Shown here: piece after piece, positions 56,112 to 64,000 of the stretch
Layout: each line of letters opens with the position of its first letter
Numbering within the stretch: the first letter of the stretch is position 1
From: Prochlorococcus sp. AG-670-O17
GTDB taxonomy: Bacteria; Cyanobacteriota; Cyanobacteriia; PCC-6307; Cyanobiaceae
Reading direction: 5' to 3'
DNA length: 64,000 nt
NCBI GenBank assembly: GCA_003211315.1
Contig: QCTC01000002.1
Coordinates: forward strand, 1-64,000
Translations under genes and position numbers: made by a program
Notes under the pieces: generated by a model
The model's database searches: none
What the model was told of the DNA's origin: nothing
The model's input: the letters and a program-made list of their open reading frames with translations, nothing else

Positions 56112-56375
56112 TATGAAGTGATCCCGAAGAAAAAATATATTTTTGTTGAGTTCTTAACAATTCAAGGTAATAAAATTTAAGAAAATAGAAAATTAATTTA
56201 TTATTTATAGATTTCTAGAATTCTTCAAAATAACGTTATACCAACTATTTACAAGAAAGTTGTAAAATTTAAAAAATTTAAAGTAGTCAGAAGATGCTGA
56301 CGACTAGCTCGAATGTCTCCCAAACTGCAAAAAAAAAGAACATACTAATTCCATGCAAATAATGGAGTTTTAAAA

Positions 56376-57482
56376 GTGGTTGATGGGATCAAGAATAAAG
56401 AATATCTACTTAGTCTAACTCTCAGACAACTGCGTAAAGAAGCTAGTAAATTATCTGTACCTCTTTACAGCAGAAAAACAAAAGCTGTATTAATTGATCT
56501 CATTTATAAATACCAAAAAACCGCTAATAAAACATTCAACAAAACCTCAATTAAAAATACTGCGCCAAAGACCCCTAATCTTAATACTCAATCTTTAAAA
56601 GAAGAAGTTAATACAAAAATAGTATTTTTGCCTAGAGATCCAGAATGGGCATATGTATTTTGGCAAATCTCAGAAAGCGACAGAGATAAAGCTCAGTCTT
56701 TAGGTGCTAATAAATTATGTCTACGTTTATACGATGCCGCTGGTATTGGCGAAGAAAACTTAAATCAGGGAACTTTAAGAGAAATTGCTGTAGATAGTTA
56801 TAGTACTGAATGGTATTTGCCAATTCCTCTTTCAGACAGGGACTACAAGGTTGAATTGGGTTATAAATATGGATTTAAATGGATGTCATTAGCTTTCTCA
56901 TCTGTAAGTCATGTGCCAGGTACTCATCCTTCAGAGCAGATATTAGATAAATTTGTTCCTTTTAACTTAGAGACTCCTTCATCATCTGAGCCTCCTTCGA
57001 TAATGCAAAGCACACAAGAACAAGAAGCTAATGGGTTGCATGAACGATTATACCAGGCAGCTACAAGTTTCCCTACTAGAAGAAAGGTAGGTTCAGAAGA
57101 GTTTATGGAAAATATGAATTCAACAAATTTAAAATCAAATTTCACCGATTCTGGTGCAGGTCAATGGTCTTCAGGCTTAAATGAGTCTGGTAGTGGAATA
57201 ATACAAAAAAAATCTTTTTGGTTAGTTGCTGATGCGGAATTAATTGTCTATGGAGCAACAGATCCATCTGCCAAGTTAACTATTGGTGAAGAAGAAGTCC
57301 CTTTGGCTGCAGACGGCACTTTTAGACTTCAAGTTCCTTTTAGGGATGGATCACAAAAATATGAAATTAAAGCTGTTGATGCTTCTGGTGACCAAGAAAA
57401 AAATATTATAATGAAATTTGATAGAATGACACCTCTTGACAACACAAATGAGAAAGATAATGCTGAGACAGAATGGTTTTAA
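56376..57482 (+). CDS. DUF4912 protein with Rho-N/SAP-like N-terminus
   Basis: A protein of 368 residues with a GTG start preceded by GGAG. Residues 8-45 look like a Rho-N/SAP helix-extended-loop-helix (LRQLRKEASKLSVPLYSRKTK). DUF4912 follows (FLPRDPEWAYVFWQISESDR, LRLYDAAG, VELGYKYG). A long linker and a final beta domain (WLVADAELIVYGATDPSAKL) end the protein. Possibly nucleic-acid associated. The 264 bp before it hold no gene; a GTCAG-CTGAC hairpin lies near 56287-56302. Confidence 0.75.
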   Translation: MVDGIKNKEYLLSLTLRQLRKEASKLSVPLYSRKTKAVLIDLIYKYQKTANKTFNKTSIKNTAPKTPNLNTQSLKEEVNTKIVFLPRDPEWAYVFWQISESDRDKAQSLGANKLCLRLYDAAGIGEENLNQGTLREIAVDSYSTEWYLPIPLSDRDYKVELGYKYGFKWMSLAFSSVSHVPGTHPSEQILDKFVPFNLETPSSSEPPSIMQSTQEQEANGLHERLYQAATSFPTRRKVGSEEFMENMNSTNLKSNFTDSGAGQWSSGLNESGSGIIQKKSFWLVADAELIVYGATDPSAKLTIGEEEVPLAADGTFRLQVPFRDGSQKYEIKAVDASGDQEKNIIMKFDRMTPLDNTNEKDNAETEWF

Positions 57483-57498
57483 ATAAATAAAAATATTA

Positions 57499-57669
57499 AT
57501 GCTAAAAAAAATTGTTGCTTTTACACCTTTATTTGGAGCTTTAAGTTTCCCTTTAATAGTTCCTATTACTATTTCTAAGTTTGGAATCAATTATGGAATT
57601 CTAATCGCACTAGTTGTTTCCTCATTATGGTTTATCGCTATGTTAAGAACATCCGAAATGCCACATTAA
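57499..57669 (+). CDS. small membrane protein, 56 aa
   Basis: ATG 57499 to TAA 57669. Two short hydrophobic helices: IVAFTPLFGALSFPLIVPITI and YGILIALVVSSLWFIAML, with a hairpin topology. It lies 16 bp after the DUF4912 gene and 33 bp before pgm, on the same strand. I do not recognise the family; composition and spacing support a real gene. Confidence 0.6.
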   Translation: MLKKIVAFTPLFGALSFPLIVPITISKFGINYGILIALVVSSLWFIAMLRTSEMPH

Positions 57670-57702
57670 TTTAGTTAGATTTTTTTAAGTTATACAGAAA
57701 TC

Positions 57703-59340
57703 ATGACGGAAGTTAATGTTATTAATATAAAAAATCCTTTTTTAGATCAGAAACCGGGCACTTCGGGGTTAAGAAAAAGTACTTTAAGGTTTAAAGAAGA
57801 GCATTACTTGGAAATATTTATAGAGGCAATTTTTAAATCACTTAACAATTTGCGAGGGTCAACTTTGGTTGTTGGTGGGGATGGTAGATATGGGAATATC
57901 GAAGCAATAGAGAAGATTATCCAAATATGCGTAGCTCATAAAGTTGGAAAAGTTATTATTCCAAAAAATGGTTTATTATCTACGCCTGCGACATCACATT
58001 TGATTAGAAAAGAGCGGGCTATTGGAGGAATTATCCTTTCAGCAAGTCATAATCCTGGTGGTATTGATGGGGATTTTGGAGTGAAATTAAACACTGCGAA
58101 TGGTGGACCTGCTCCTGAGTCAATTACAAATCAAATATTCCAATGTTCTCAATCACTTAAGAGTTATAAAATTAGTAATATTAAAATTCCAGACTTAGAT
58201 AAATTTGGTGTATTCTCGTTTGGTGAAACTTCATTAGAAATAATTGATGGATTAAAGGATTATTCAGATTTAATGGAGAATATTTTTGATTTAGATCAAA
58301 TAAGTGATTTTCTTAAAAATGATTTCTCTTTAATTTTTGATGCAATGAATGCAGTTACTGGTCCATATGCAAAAAGTATTTTTGTTGAAAAAATGGGTCT
58401 TATAGATGCTTGTGTAATGAATGGTACACCCTTAGAGGATTTTGGAGGTTTGCATCCTGATCCAAATCTTACTTATGCGTCTAAGTTGGCGGATTTTTTA
58501 TTAGTTCAAAAAGCCTATAGTTTTGGAGCTGCATGTGATGGTGATGGTGATAGAAATATGATCTTAGGTAAGGGATGTTTTGTAAATCCAAGTGATAGTC
58601 TGGCAGTTATTACTGCTAATACAAATTGTGTACCTGGATATAAAGATGGTATTACTGGTGTTGCAAGATCTATGCCTACGAGTTCAGCAGTAGACTTTGT
58701 TGCACGTGCATTAAATATTCCTTGTTTTGAAACACCAACTGGATGGAAATTTTTTGGAAATCTTTTAGATTCTAATTTAATTACAATTTGTGGAGAGGAA
58801 AGCTTTGGAACTGGTAGTAATCATGTCAGAGAAAAAGATGGCTTATGGGCAGTTTTATATTGGTTACAAATTTTAGCTGTGAAAAATTGTTCAGTTAGTG
58901 AATTAATTCAAAACCACTGGCAACAATACGGAAGAAATTATTATTCAAGGCATGATTATGAGGCTATTCCTTCTAGTATTGCAAATCAAATATACAATAA
59001 TTTATCTTCTTTGCTTCCAAGTTTAAAAGACAATAAGTTTGCTGGAAATCTGGTAAAAAAAGCGGATAACTTTTCATATTTAGATCCAGTAGATAATTCA
59101 ATTACTAAAAATCAAGGATTAAGAATTATACTTGAGGATAATTCCAGAGTAATTTTACGTTTATCAGGTACTGGTACAAAAGGTTCAACTTTAAGATTAT
59201 ATTTTGAAAAATTTGCAAGTTCTCAACAAAATTTAGATTTAAATCCTCAAATAGCTCTAAAAGATTTAATTAACGATTTAGATCATTTATTAAATATTTC
59301 AAAACTTACCAAAATGGAAAAACCTACCGTTATTACATAA
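57703..59340 (+). CDS. pgm: phosphoglucomutase (alpha-D-glucose specific)
   Basis: A protein of 545 residues. KPGTSGLRKS opens the enzyme; the phosphoserine is in ILSASHNPGG; the magnesium loop is CDGDGDRNM; sugar specificity is in CGEESFGTGSNHVREKDG and the phosphate site is RLSGTGTKGSTLRLY. Interconverts glucose-1-P and glucose-6-P for glycogen and sugar-nucleotide metabolism. Confidence 0.95.
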   Translation: MTEVNVINIKNPFLDQKPGTSGLRKSTLRFKEEHYLEIFIEAIFKSLNNLRGSTLVVGGDGRYGNIEAIEKIIQICVAHKVGKVIIPKNGLLSTPATSHLIRKERAIGGIILSASHNPGGIDGDFGVKLNTANGGPAPESITNQIFQCSQSLKSYKISNIKIPDLDKFGVFSFGETSLEIIDGLKDYSDLMENIFDLDQISDFLKNDFSLIFDAMNAVTGPYAKSIFVEKMGLIDACVMNGTPLEDFGGLHPDPNLTYASKLADFLLVQKAYSFGAACDGDGDRNMILGKGCFVNPSDSLAVITANTNCVPGYKDGITGVARSMPTSSAVDFVARALNIPCFETPTGWKFFGNLLDSNLITICGEESFGTGSNHVREKDGLWAVLYWLQILAVKNCSVSELIQNHWQQYGRNYYSRHDYEAIPSSIANQIYNNLSSLLPSLKDNKFAGNLVKKADNFSYLDPVDNSITKNQGLRIILEDNSRVILRLSGTGTKGSTLRLYFEKFASSQQNLDLNPQIALKDLINDLDHLLNISKLTKMEKPTVIT

Positions 59341-59374
59341 TTTTTTAAAATGATTTATTCGTTAGATTAAAAAA

Positions 59375-60664
59375 ATGGAGTCAGATGATTTATTTAGCAA
59401 TACTTATCGAATAGAAAGTAACGCGCCATTAGCAGATAAATTAAGACCAAAAAATTTAGATGACTTTTTTGGTCAAGAATCCATTCTAGGAAATAATTCT
59501 TTATTGAGAAATGCAATCTTGAATGATAAGGTAGGAAATATTATTTTTTCTGGACCACCCGGTGTAGGGAAAACAACTTTAATTGAGATTATATCCTCTT
59601 ATACTCGTTCCTCATTAATAAAGTTGAACGCTGTTTTGTCTAGTATTAAGGAGTTAAGAAGTGAGATTGCTAAAGCCAAGGAAAGGTTACGTAGTTCTAA
59701 TAGGAAAACAATTTTATTTATTGATGAGGTACATAGATTCACCTCAGTTCAACAAGATGCTTTGTTGCCTTCAATTGAAAATGGCACCATTACTTTTATT
59801 GGTGCTACAACAGAAAACCCTTTCTTTGCTGTAAATAAAGCTCTAATAAGTAGAGCTCGTATTTTCTCATTACTTCCTTTAAATAAAAATGATTTGAAGA
59901 AAATAATTGATAAAGTAATAAAGTATTATTCTTGCCTCCAGGATTCCAAAGTTATTGAAATAAAAGAAGAGGCAATTAATCATTTAATAAAATTTTCTGG
60001 AGGCGATGCGAGGAATCTCATAAACGCTTTAGAGTTAGGTATTAGTATTACAAAGGAAAATAAAGAAAACTTAGTTGTTATTGATCTCCCAATTGCTGAA
60101 GATTCAATCCAAAAGAAAAATATTGTATATGACAAAAATGGACAAAATCATTTTGATGTTATTAGTGCATTTATAAAATCTATTAGGGGCTCAGACCCAG
60201 ATGCGACTTTATATTGGCTTGCCAATATGGTAGAGGCTGGTGAAGATCCAAATTTTATTTTTAGAAGACTTTTGATTTCTGCTTGTGAGGATATAGGTCT
60301 TGCAGATCCCAATGCAATAGTTGTTGTGCAATCATGCTGTGATGCTTTTGATCGAGTTGGTTTCCCTGAAGGATTATTTTTTCTTTCACAAGCTTCTTTA
60401 TACTTAGCAATTTCTCCAAAGAGTAATAGCACCAAATCAATTTTTAAAGCGGTAGAAGCAATTAAGGCTACTAATGTATCGTTAGTTCCCAATCATCTGA
60501 AAAATAATGCTAGTAATTACTTAAATCCGCATAATTATCAAGGGAACTGGTTGCAACAACAATATCTGCCAACAGATTTAAAAGGAATGAAGTTTTGGAA
60601 ACCAAAAGATTCTGGATGGGAAAAAAATAAATATGAAGATTTACGTAAAAAACAAAAAAGTTAG
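59375..60664 (+). CDS. rarA: replication-associated recombination ATPase RarA
   Basis: A protein of 429 residues. AAA+ core: Walker A FSGPPGVGKTTLIEI, Walker B ILFIDEVHRF and sensor GATTENP. The clamp-loader-like C-terminal bundle contains RGSDPDATLYWLANMVEAGEDP (cited in part). Helps stalled replication forks. Its stop overlaps the convergent phosphopantetheinyl transferase stop by 4 bp. In the marine type the RarA is unfused. Confidence 0.93.
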   Translation: MESDDLFSNTYRIESNAPLADKLRPKNLDDFFGQESILGNNSLLRNAILNDKVGNIIFSGPPGVGKTTLIEIISSYTRSSLIKLNAVLSSIKELRSEIAKAKERLRSSNRKTILFIDEVHRFTSVQQDALLPSIENGTITFIGATTENPFFAVNKALISRARIFSLLPLNKNDLKKIIDKVIKYYSCLQDSKVIEIKEEAINHLIKFSGGDARNLINALELGISITKENKENLVVIDLPIAEDSIQKKNIVYDKNGQNHFDVISAFIKSIRGSDPDATLYWLANMVEAGEDPNFIFRRLLISACEDIGLADPNAIVVVQSCCDAFDRVGFPEGLFFLSQASLYLAISPKSNSTKSIFKAVEAIKATNVSLVPNHLKNNASNYLNPHNYQGNWLQQQYLPTDLKGMKFWKPKDSGWEKNKYEDLRKKQKS

Positions 60665-61317
60665 ACCATTTTTGAACTGCAAATAATATTAGGTATAAAG
60701 TGAAAGGTATTTTTATAAGCTAAAGAGATAGTCCATTTATATAAGTTAATTTGGTTAAATTTTAACTTCAGTTTCTTCTTTTTATGAAATAGTATTTTGT
60801 CCTTTTCAGAATATTGCCATTCCTTTATGTCTTCAGCTAACTTGCCATGATCCCATTTTATAGCGGCCTCAACTGCACACCATTGATTTAAGATGGAGTT
60901 TTTATATGATTCGCTCGTAGTATTTGAACTATTTGATTTGAGGAAATATTTTTCCCCTAATTTTTCATAATTGAAATCTCTATCAATTCTCTCAATATCA
61001 ATCCCAATTTTTCTTTCATGCCAAACTAATATAATCGCATCAATACAATGACTAAAACTACAATGCCCCATCCCTTTTGGTAATTCAGGAGGTTCTCCTG
61101 GATTTGCAATTATGGGTACCTCTAATGGATTCAAATTGAAAAGATTTCCTAAACATTGTCTTATATAAGCTCTGCTTTCTAAAAAAATATTTGCTCGATG
61201 TTTAGAAAGCTTATTTGCGATTTCAAGTTCTTTCAGTGTTGCGACATCTTGTACACCTTTTATCTCATGAAACCAGATTTTTGGTATTTTATGTTCATAG
61301 TTATTTAATAATGTCAA
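60661..61317 (-). CDS. 4'-phosphopantetheinyl transferase (Sfp/HetI type)
   Basis: A protein of 218 residues with a TTG start. Motifs: FSHCIDAIILVW (the HCxD of the family's motif 1, FSH), IGIDIERIDR (magnesium Asp/Glu) and WCAVEAAIKWDHGKL (WxxKEA-like; here AVEAAIK, so the usual Lys is Ala-shifted). It activates acyl carrier protein by adding the CoA arm. The start codon overlaps the divergent bcp start. Confidence 0.82.
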   Translation of the reverse strand: MTLLNNYEHKIPKIWFHEIKGVQDVATLKELEIANKLSKHRANIFLESRAYIRQCLGNLFNLNPLEVPIIANPGEPPELPKGMGHCSFSHCIDAIILVWHERKIGIDIERIDRDFNYEKLGEKYFLKSNSSNTTSESYKNSILNQWCAVEAAIKWDHGKLAEDIKEWQYSEKDKILFHKKKKLKLKFNQINLYKWTISLAYKNTFHFIPNIICSSKMV

Positions 61318-61784
61318 TGGCTCTTAAGGTTGGTGATAAAGCACCAGAATTTAATTTAAAAGACTCTTTTGAAAAAGATGTATCTTTAGAAGATTTTAAA
61401 GGTAAAAGAATAATACTATATTTTTATCCAAAAGATAATACTCCAGGATGTACTAAAGAGGCTTGTAATTTTAAAGAAAATTGGGATTTACTTAAGGAAA
61501 ATAACTTTGTAGTTCTTGGAATTAGTAAAGATAGCGCTGTTTCACATCAGAAATTCATTAAAAAATTTGACTTACCTTTTGTTCTCTTGACTGACCCTGA
61601 ACCTTATAAAACCTCTTCTGATTATGATAGTTATGGCCTTAAAAAATTTATGGGCAAGGAATATATGGGAATTATAAGAAATACTTTTTTAATTGATGTT
61701 GATGGTAGAGTTGAAAAAATTTACTTTAAGGTTAAAGCAGCAATTATGGCAGACCATATTATTTCAGATTTAGGATTAAGGTAA
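61311..61784 (+). CDS. bcp: peroxiredoxin Q (Bcp)
   Basis: A protein of 157 residues from ATG 61311 (ATG 61317 is also possible); the longer open frame upstream lies in the divergent gene. The peroxidatic Cys and resolving Cys are five residues apart in TPGCTKEACNFKENW, the PrxQ arrangement. KDNTPG and FLIDVDGRVEKIY are typical. Reduces peroxides with thioredoxin. Confidence 0.93.
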   Translation: MSMALKVGDKAPEFNLKDSFEKDVSLEDFKGKRIILYFYPKDNTPGCTKEACNFKENWDLLKENNFVVLGISKDSAVSHQKFIKKFDLPFVLLTDPEPYKTSSDYDSYGLKKFMGKEYMGIIRNTFLIDVDGRVEKIYFKVKAAIMADHIISDLGLR

Positions 61785-61789
61785 ATATT

Positions 61790-62470
61790 CTAATGATTAA
61801 AGTGGGTGATCATACCTTGCATAACTAAATTAGGGGCGATAATAATTTCTTCTTTCCTTTCATTTAATAGACTACCAATTAATTCAGAGTCACCTCCGCA
61901 CATAATCAAAATATCTTGAGCAGGGTTAAATGATAATTTAATCACACCCATTAGAGAGTTAGATACTCCTTTTAACATTGCATCTTCTGTATTTATTAAA
62001 AAATCTTGAACAGGGATATCGTACTTTTTAGGAGCTTTGAGATTATTGGTGCATTTCTCCATAGATCTTAGCTGTGTAAGAAAACCAGGTGTTATTTGCC
62101 CGCCGATAATTGAGCCTTGTGCAGATAACTTCGTCAGAGACAAAGTTGTTCCAAAATCTGCTATTAATAGTTTTTTTCTGAATGGGTTCTCTATTATTTT
62201 TAAAGCTTCCAAACAACCAAGAGCTCTATCAACCCCAAAATGATTCGGAAGGTTTTTTAATTTAATATCTTGAGTTGAGATTCTATTTTCTTGCTTAAGA
62301 GGCAAATCTGGTAATCCCCCTACTGATGCCCAAATTAAATTATTTAAATTGATATTTTGAGGCACATTATTATTCTTTTTGGTGTGAAAAAAATTATACT
62401 TAGTTTGCAAATTTTCTGCCCAGTGAAGCCTGCTATTGCCAACTAAAAGGAAATTAATATTATCGATCAT
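61790..62470 (-). CDS. coaX: type III pantothenate kinase
   Basis: A protein of 226 residues with the ASKHA-like fold. NFLLVGNSRLHWA at the N-terminus replaces the usual DxGN with VGNSR; GVDRALGCLEAL, ADFGTTLSLTKLS and IIGGQITPGF match the family. The first step of CoA synthesis. Convergent with bcp (5 bp); follows cysH by 17 bp on the same strand. Confidence 0.85.
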   Translation of the reverse strand: MIDNINFLLVGNSRLHWAENLQTKYNFFHTKKNNNVPQNINLNNLIWASVGGLPDLPLKQENRISTQDIKLKNLPNHFGVDRALGCLEALKIIENPFRKKLLIADFGTTLSLTKLSAQGSIIGGQITPGFLTQLRSMEKCTNNLKAPKKYDIPVQDFLINTEDAMLKGVSNSLMGVIKLSFNPAQDILIMCGGDSELIGSLLNERKEEIIIAPNLVMQGMITHFNH

Positions 62471-62487
62471 AGTCCTGAATGAAAAAT

Positions 62488-63216
62488 TTAATTTTCAGTA
62501 TGAATTCCACATTCTTGCTTCATGCCGCCAAATCTTGTTGTCCTGCCTTCTTTATCGACACCTTCAGGAGAACTGGAATGCCAATCTCCAACAGTTGAAT
62601 AACCTTGTGAGAAAAGTGGGTGTGACGGTAATCGATTTTCTTTCATGTAATAAAAAATATCTTTGTTTTTCCATTTGAGTAAAGGCCTTAAAGAAAGTCG
62701 TTTGCGTATGATCTCAACAAAATCCATTTTATTCCTATTATTCGTTTGCTCCGATCTCACACCGCTAGCCCAGCAGAATATATCGTGTTTATCTAAAGCA
62801 TTTTCTAAAGGTTTGATTTTTCTTATGTCATGATATTTATCTAAATCACTAGATTTATTAGTTTCCCAAAGTTTTCCATAAAGGGATTCCATTCTTGCTG
62901 GAGATAGTTCACTTTGTAAAACCTCAATCTCTAAAGATAAATCATTAATTAGTCTCTCTGCGTACTTATAAGTCTCTGAGGGTAAGTAACCTGTATCTAT
63001 CCAGAAAATCTTAATTTTTTTTTGTAGTGATTGTTGATGCACCATATGTAAAATAACTGATGATTGTATCCCAAAGCTTGTTGTAATAGCAAAGTGATTA
63101 TCAAAGTTTTTATAGCCCCATAATATTATTTCTTTCGGAGTCATATCTTTTAATTTTTTATTATGCCCTTCTAAATTCAGTTGAATACTTTCTAGCGTTT
63201 TCTCAATCATTATCAA
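62488..63216 (-). CDS. cysH: phosphoadenylyl-sulfate (PAPS) reductase
   Basis: A protein of 242 residues. FAITTSFGIQSSVILHM is the PP-loop-like nucleotide site; IDTGYLPSETY, GVRSEQT and PLLKWKNKDI follow. The catalytic Cys is in the C-terminal KQECGIHTEN. The CC...CxxC iron-sulfur set of APS reductases is absent, so PAPS is the likely substrate. Assimilates sulfate to sulfite. It also ties to PAPS use by the sulfotransferase at 11891. Confidence 0.92.
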   Translation of the reverse strand: MIMIEKTLESIQLNLEGHNKKLKDMTPKEIILWGYKNFDNHFAITTSFGIQSSVILHMVHQQSLQKKIKIFWIDTGYLPSETYKYAERLINDLSLEIEVLQSELSPARMESLYGKLWETNKSSDLDKYHDIRKIKPLENALDKHDIFCWASGVRSEQTNNRNKMDFVEIIRKRLSLRPLLKWKNKDIFYYMKENRLPSHPLFSQGYSTVGDWHSSSPEGVDKEGRTTRFGGMKQECGIHTEN

Positions 63217-63305
63217 AGGTAGTTAGGGATTAGAGGTTATTTCGCTCAGTTTGAAGATTATTCGTTTAATTTAATAATACATTTAGGTTTAACAATATAC
63301 CCTTT

Positions 63306-64000
63306 ATGAAATCAATAAAAAAACCAATAGTAATAGTTGGCGCAGGCTTTGGAGGTATGACTGTTGCCTCAAACTTAAAAAGACTTTATCCTTCTTTGCC
63401 AATCCTAGTTGTTGATTCTGAAGCAAAGTTTATATTTAAACCTCTAATGTATGAAGTTTTAAGCGAAGAATTATCAATGTGGGAGACTGCTCCTGAATTT
63501 TCAAATATATTTTCAAATTTAGGTATTACTTTTCTAAGAAATCGTTTAACTAAAATTAGATTTGATGAAAAGATTCTCGAATTAAGTGATGATTTAAATA
63601 TAGGTTATGAATGTTTGATTCTTTGTACAGGATCCTTACCTAGTAGTTTTTCAGTGAAAGGTGTTGATGAAAATTGTTATTTTTTTAATAATTTAAATGA
63701 CCTTAAAAAATTAAAGTCGTTTTTACAAAAATTTCAGAATGACAAAACAAAGAAAAACTTATTTGTAATTGGAGCTGGTCCTTCTGGAGTAGAGATCGCA
63801 TGCAAGATTAATGATATATATAAAAATAAATTTGATATCAGTATTGTTGAAAGGTCTAATGAAATTTTAGGTCGAAATAAGATTTTTAATCGAGAAGAAG
63901 CGGAGAAAGCTTTAGAAAGAAGAAATATAAATGTTCTTTTAAATTCAACTGTTCAAGAAATTTCTGATCAAAAAATTAGTATTTTGGATGGTTCTGAGAT
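63306..64000 (+). CDS. type II NAD(P)H dehydrogenase (partial, N-terminal)
   Basis: ATG 63306; the frame runs off the window end after 231 codons. The FAD loop IVIVGAGFGGMTVASNL lies near residue 8 and the NAD(P)H-binding Rossmann loop FVIGAGPSGVEIACKI near residue 155, with CTGSLP between them. This is the two-dinucleotide layout of NDH-2 (NdbA/B/C). A single-subunit membrane-associated enzyme that passes electrons to quinone. Divergent from cysH with about 90 bp. Confidence 0.85.
   Translation, partial: MKSIKKPIVIVGAGFGGMTVASNLKRLYPSLPILVVDSEAKFIFKPLMYEVLSEELSMWETAPEFSNIFSNLGITFLRNRLTKIRFDEKILELSDDLNIGYECLILCTGSLPSSFSVKGVDENCYFFNNLNDLKKLKSFLQKFQNDKTKKNLFVIGAGPSGVEIACKINDIYKNKFDISIVERSNEILGRNKIFNREEAEKALERRNINVLLNSTVQEISDQKISILDGSE

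Noticed and set aside
61215-61310. 32-residue extension before Bcp
   Set aside because: It lies within the divergent phosphopantetheinyl transferase gene; peroxiredoxin Q begins near MALKVGDKAP.

Overview
The window is AT-rich, densely packed bacterial DNA that looks like a high-light-adapted Prochlorococcus. Supporting evidence read from the sequence: a circularly permuted tmRNA whose tag reads ANKIVSFSRQTAPVAA; photosynthesis genes psbX and ycf66 and a high-light-inducible (Hli) protein; a paired flavodiiron operon; very short intergenic spaces; and frequent TTG/GTG starts. Species and clade are inferred from this pattern, not from a database match.

Layout. 1-6125: end of a truncated gene, an HNH nuclease, two small membrane or secreted proteins, a class V aminotransferase, cbiD and guaA. 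6126-13071: an accessory block of about 6.9 kb. It is flanked by a direct repeat of the last codons of guaA (6105-6125 and 13051-13071), and TTTCACGT-type repeats lie just inside both ends. It carries a stand-alone mreB, an operon of secreted protein / MurA-like enzyme / lipoprotein, a ribbon-helix-helix protein, three small unknown proteins (two of them tandem paralogues) and a sulfotransferase. No recombinase is visible. 13117-30638: backbone genes: a Cas4-like nuclease, the elongation-type PBP2, FMN reductase, two flavodiiron proteins, alaS, speA, ndk, thiO-like, gatB, coaE, argJ. 30631-36000: orphan ParA overlapping a small membrane protein, aldo/keto reductase, two-piece tmRNA, RlmL-like methyltransferase, YqjD/YqjE-like pair. 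36032-45572: smc, PRC-barrel protein, LpxB-like protein, tRNA-Leu, accC, YggT, psbX, ycf66, hli. 45582-64000: ABC exporter, HIT, def, S9 peptidase, sufBCDS, DUF4912 protein, pgm, rarA, phosphopantetheinyl transferase, bcp, coaX, cysH, and the start of a type II NADH dehydrogenase.

The most interesting part is the guaA-linked element. Three intergenic sites inside it share a GTGTGT/TATAAGTGTGTA motif. Two of them, upstream of mreB and upstream of the murA-like operon, share a gapless layout of about 36 bp in the same orientation relative to their genes: two GTGTGT boxes 20 bp apart, then ACTAT. The third lies just upstream of the ribbon-helix-helix gene. My inference is a small self-contained regulon for cell-wall synthesis and shape, carried as cargo on an element that integrates at the 3' end of guaA. 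The MurA-like gene is also fused to a membrane-anchored tail exactly at a run of ten A residues.

Limits: functions come from motif recognition only. No homology search, structure prediction or genome comparison was possible.
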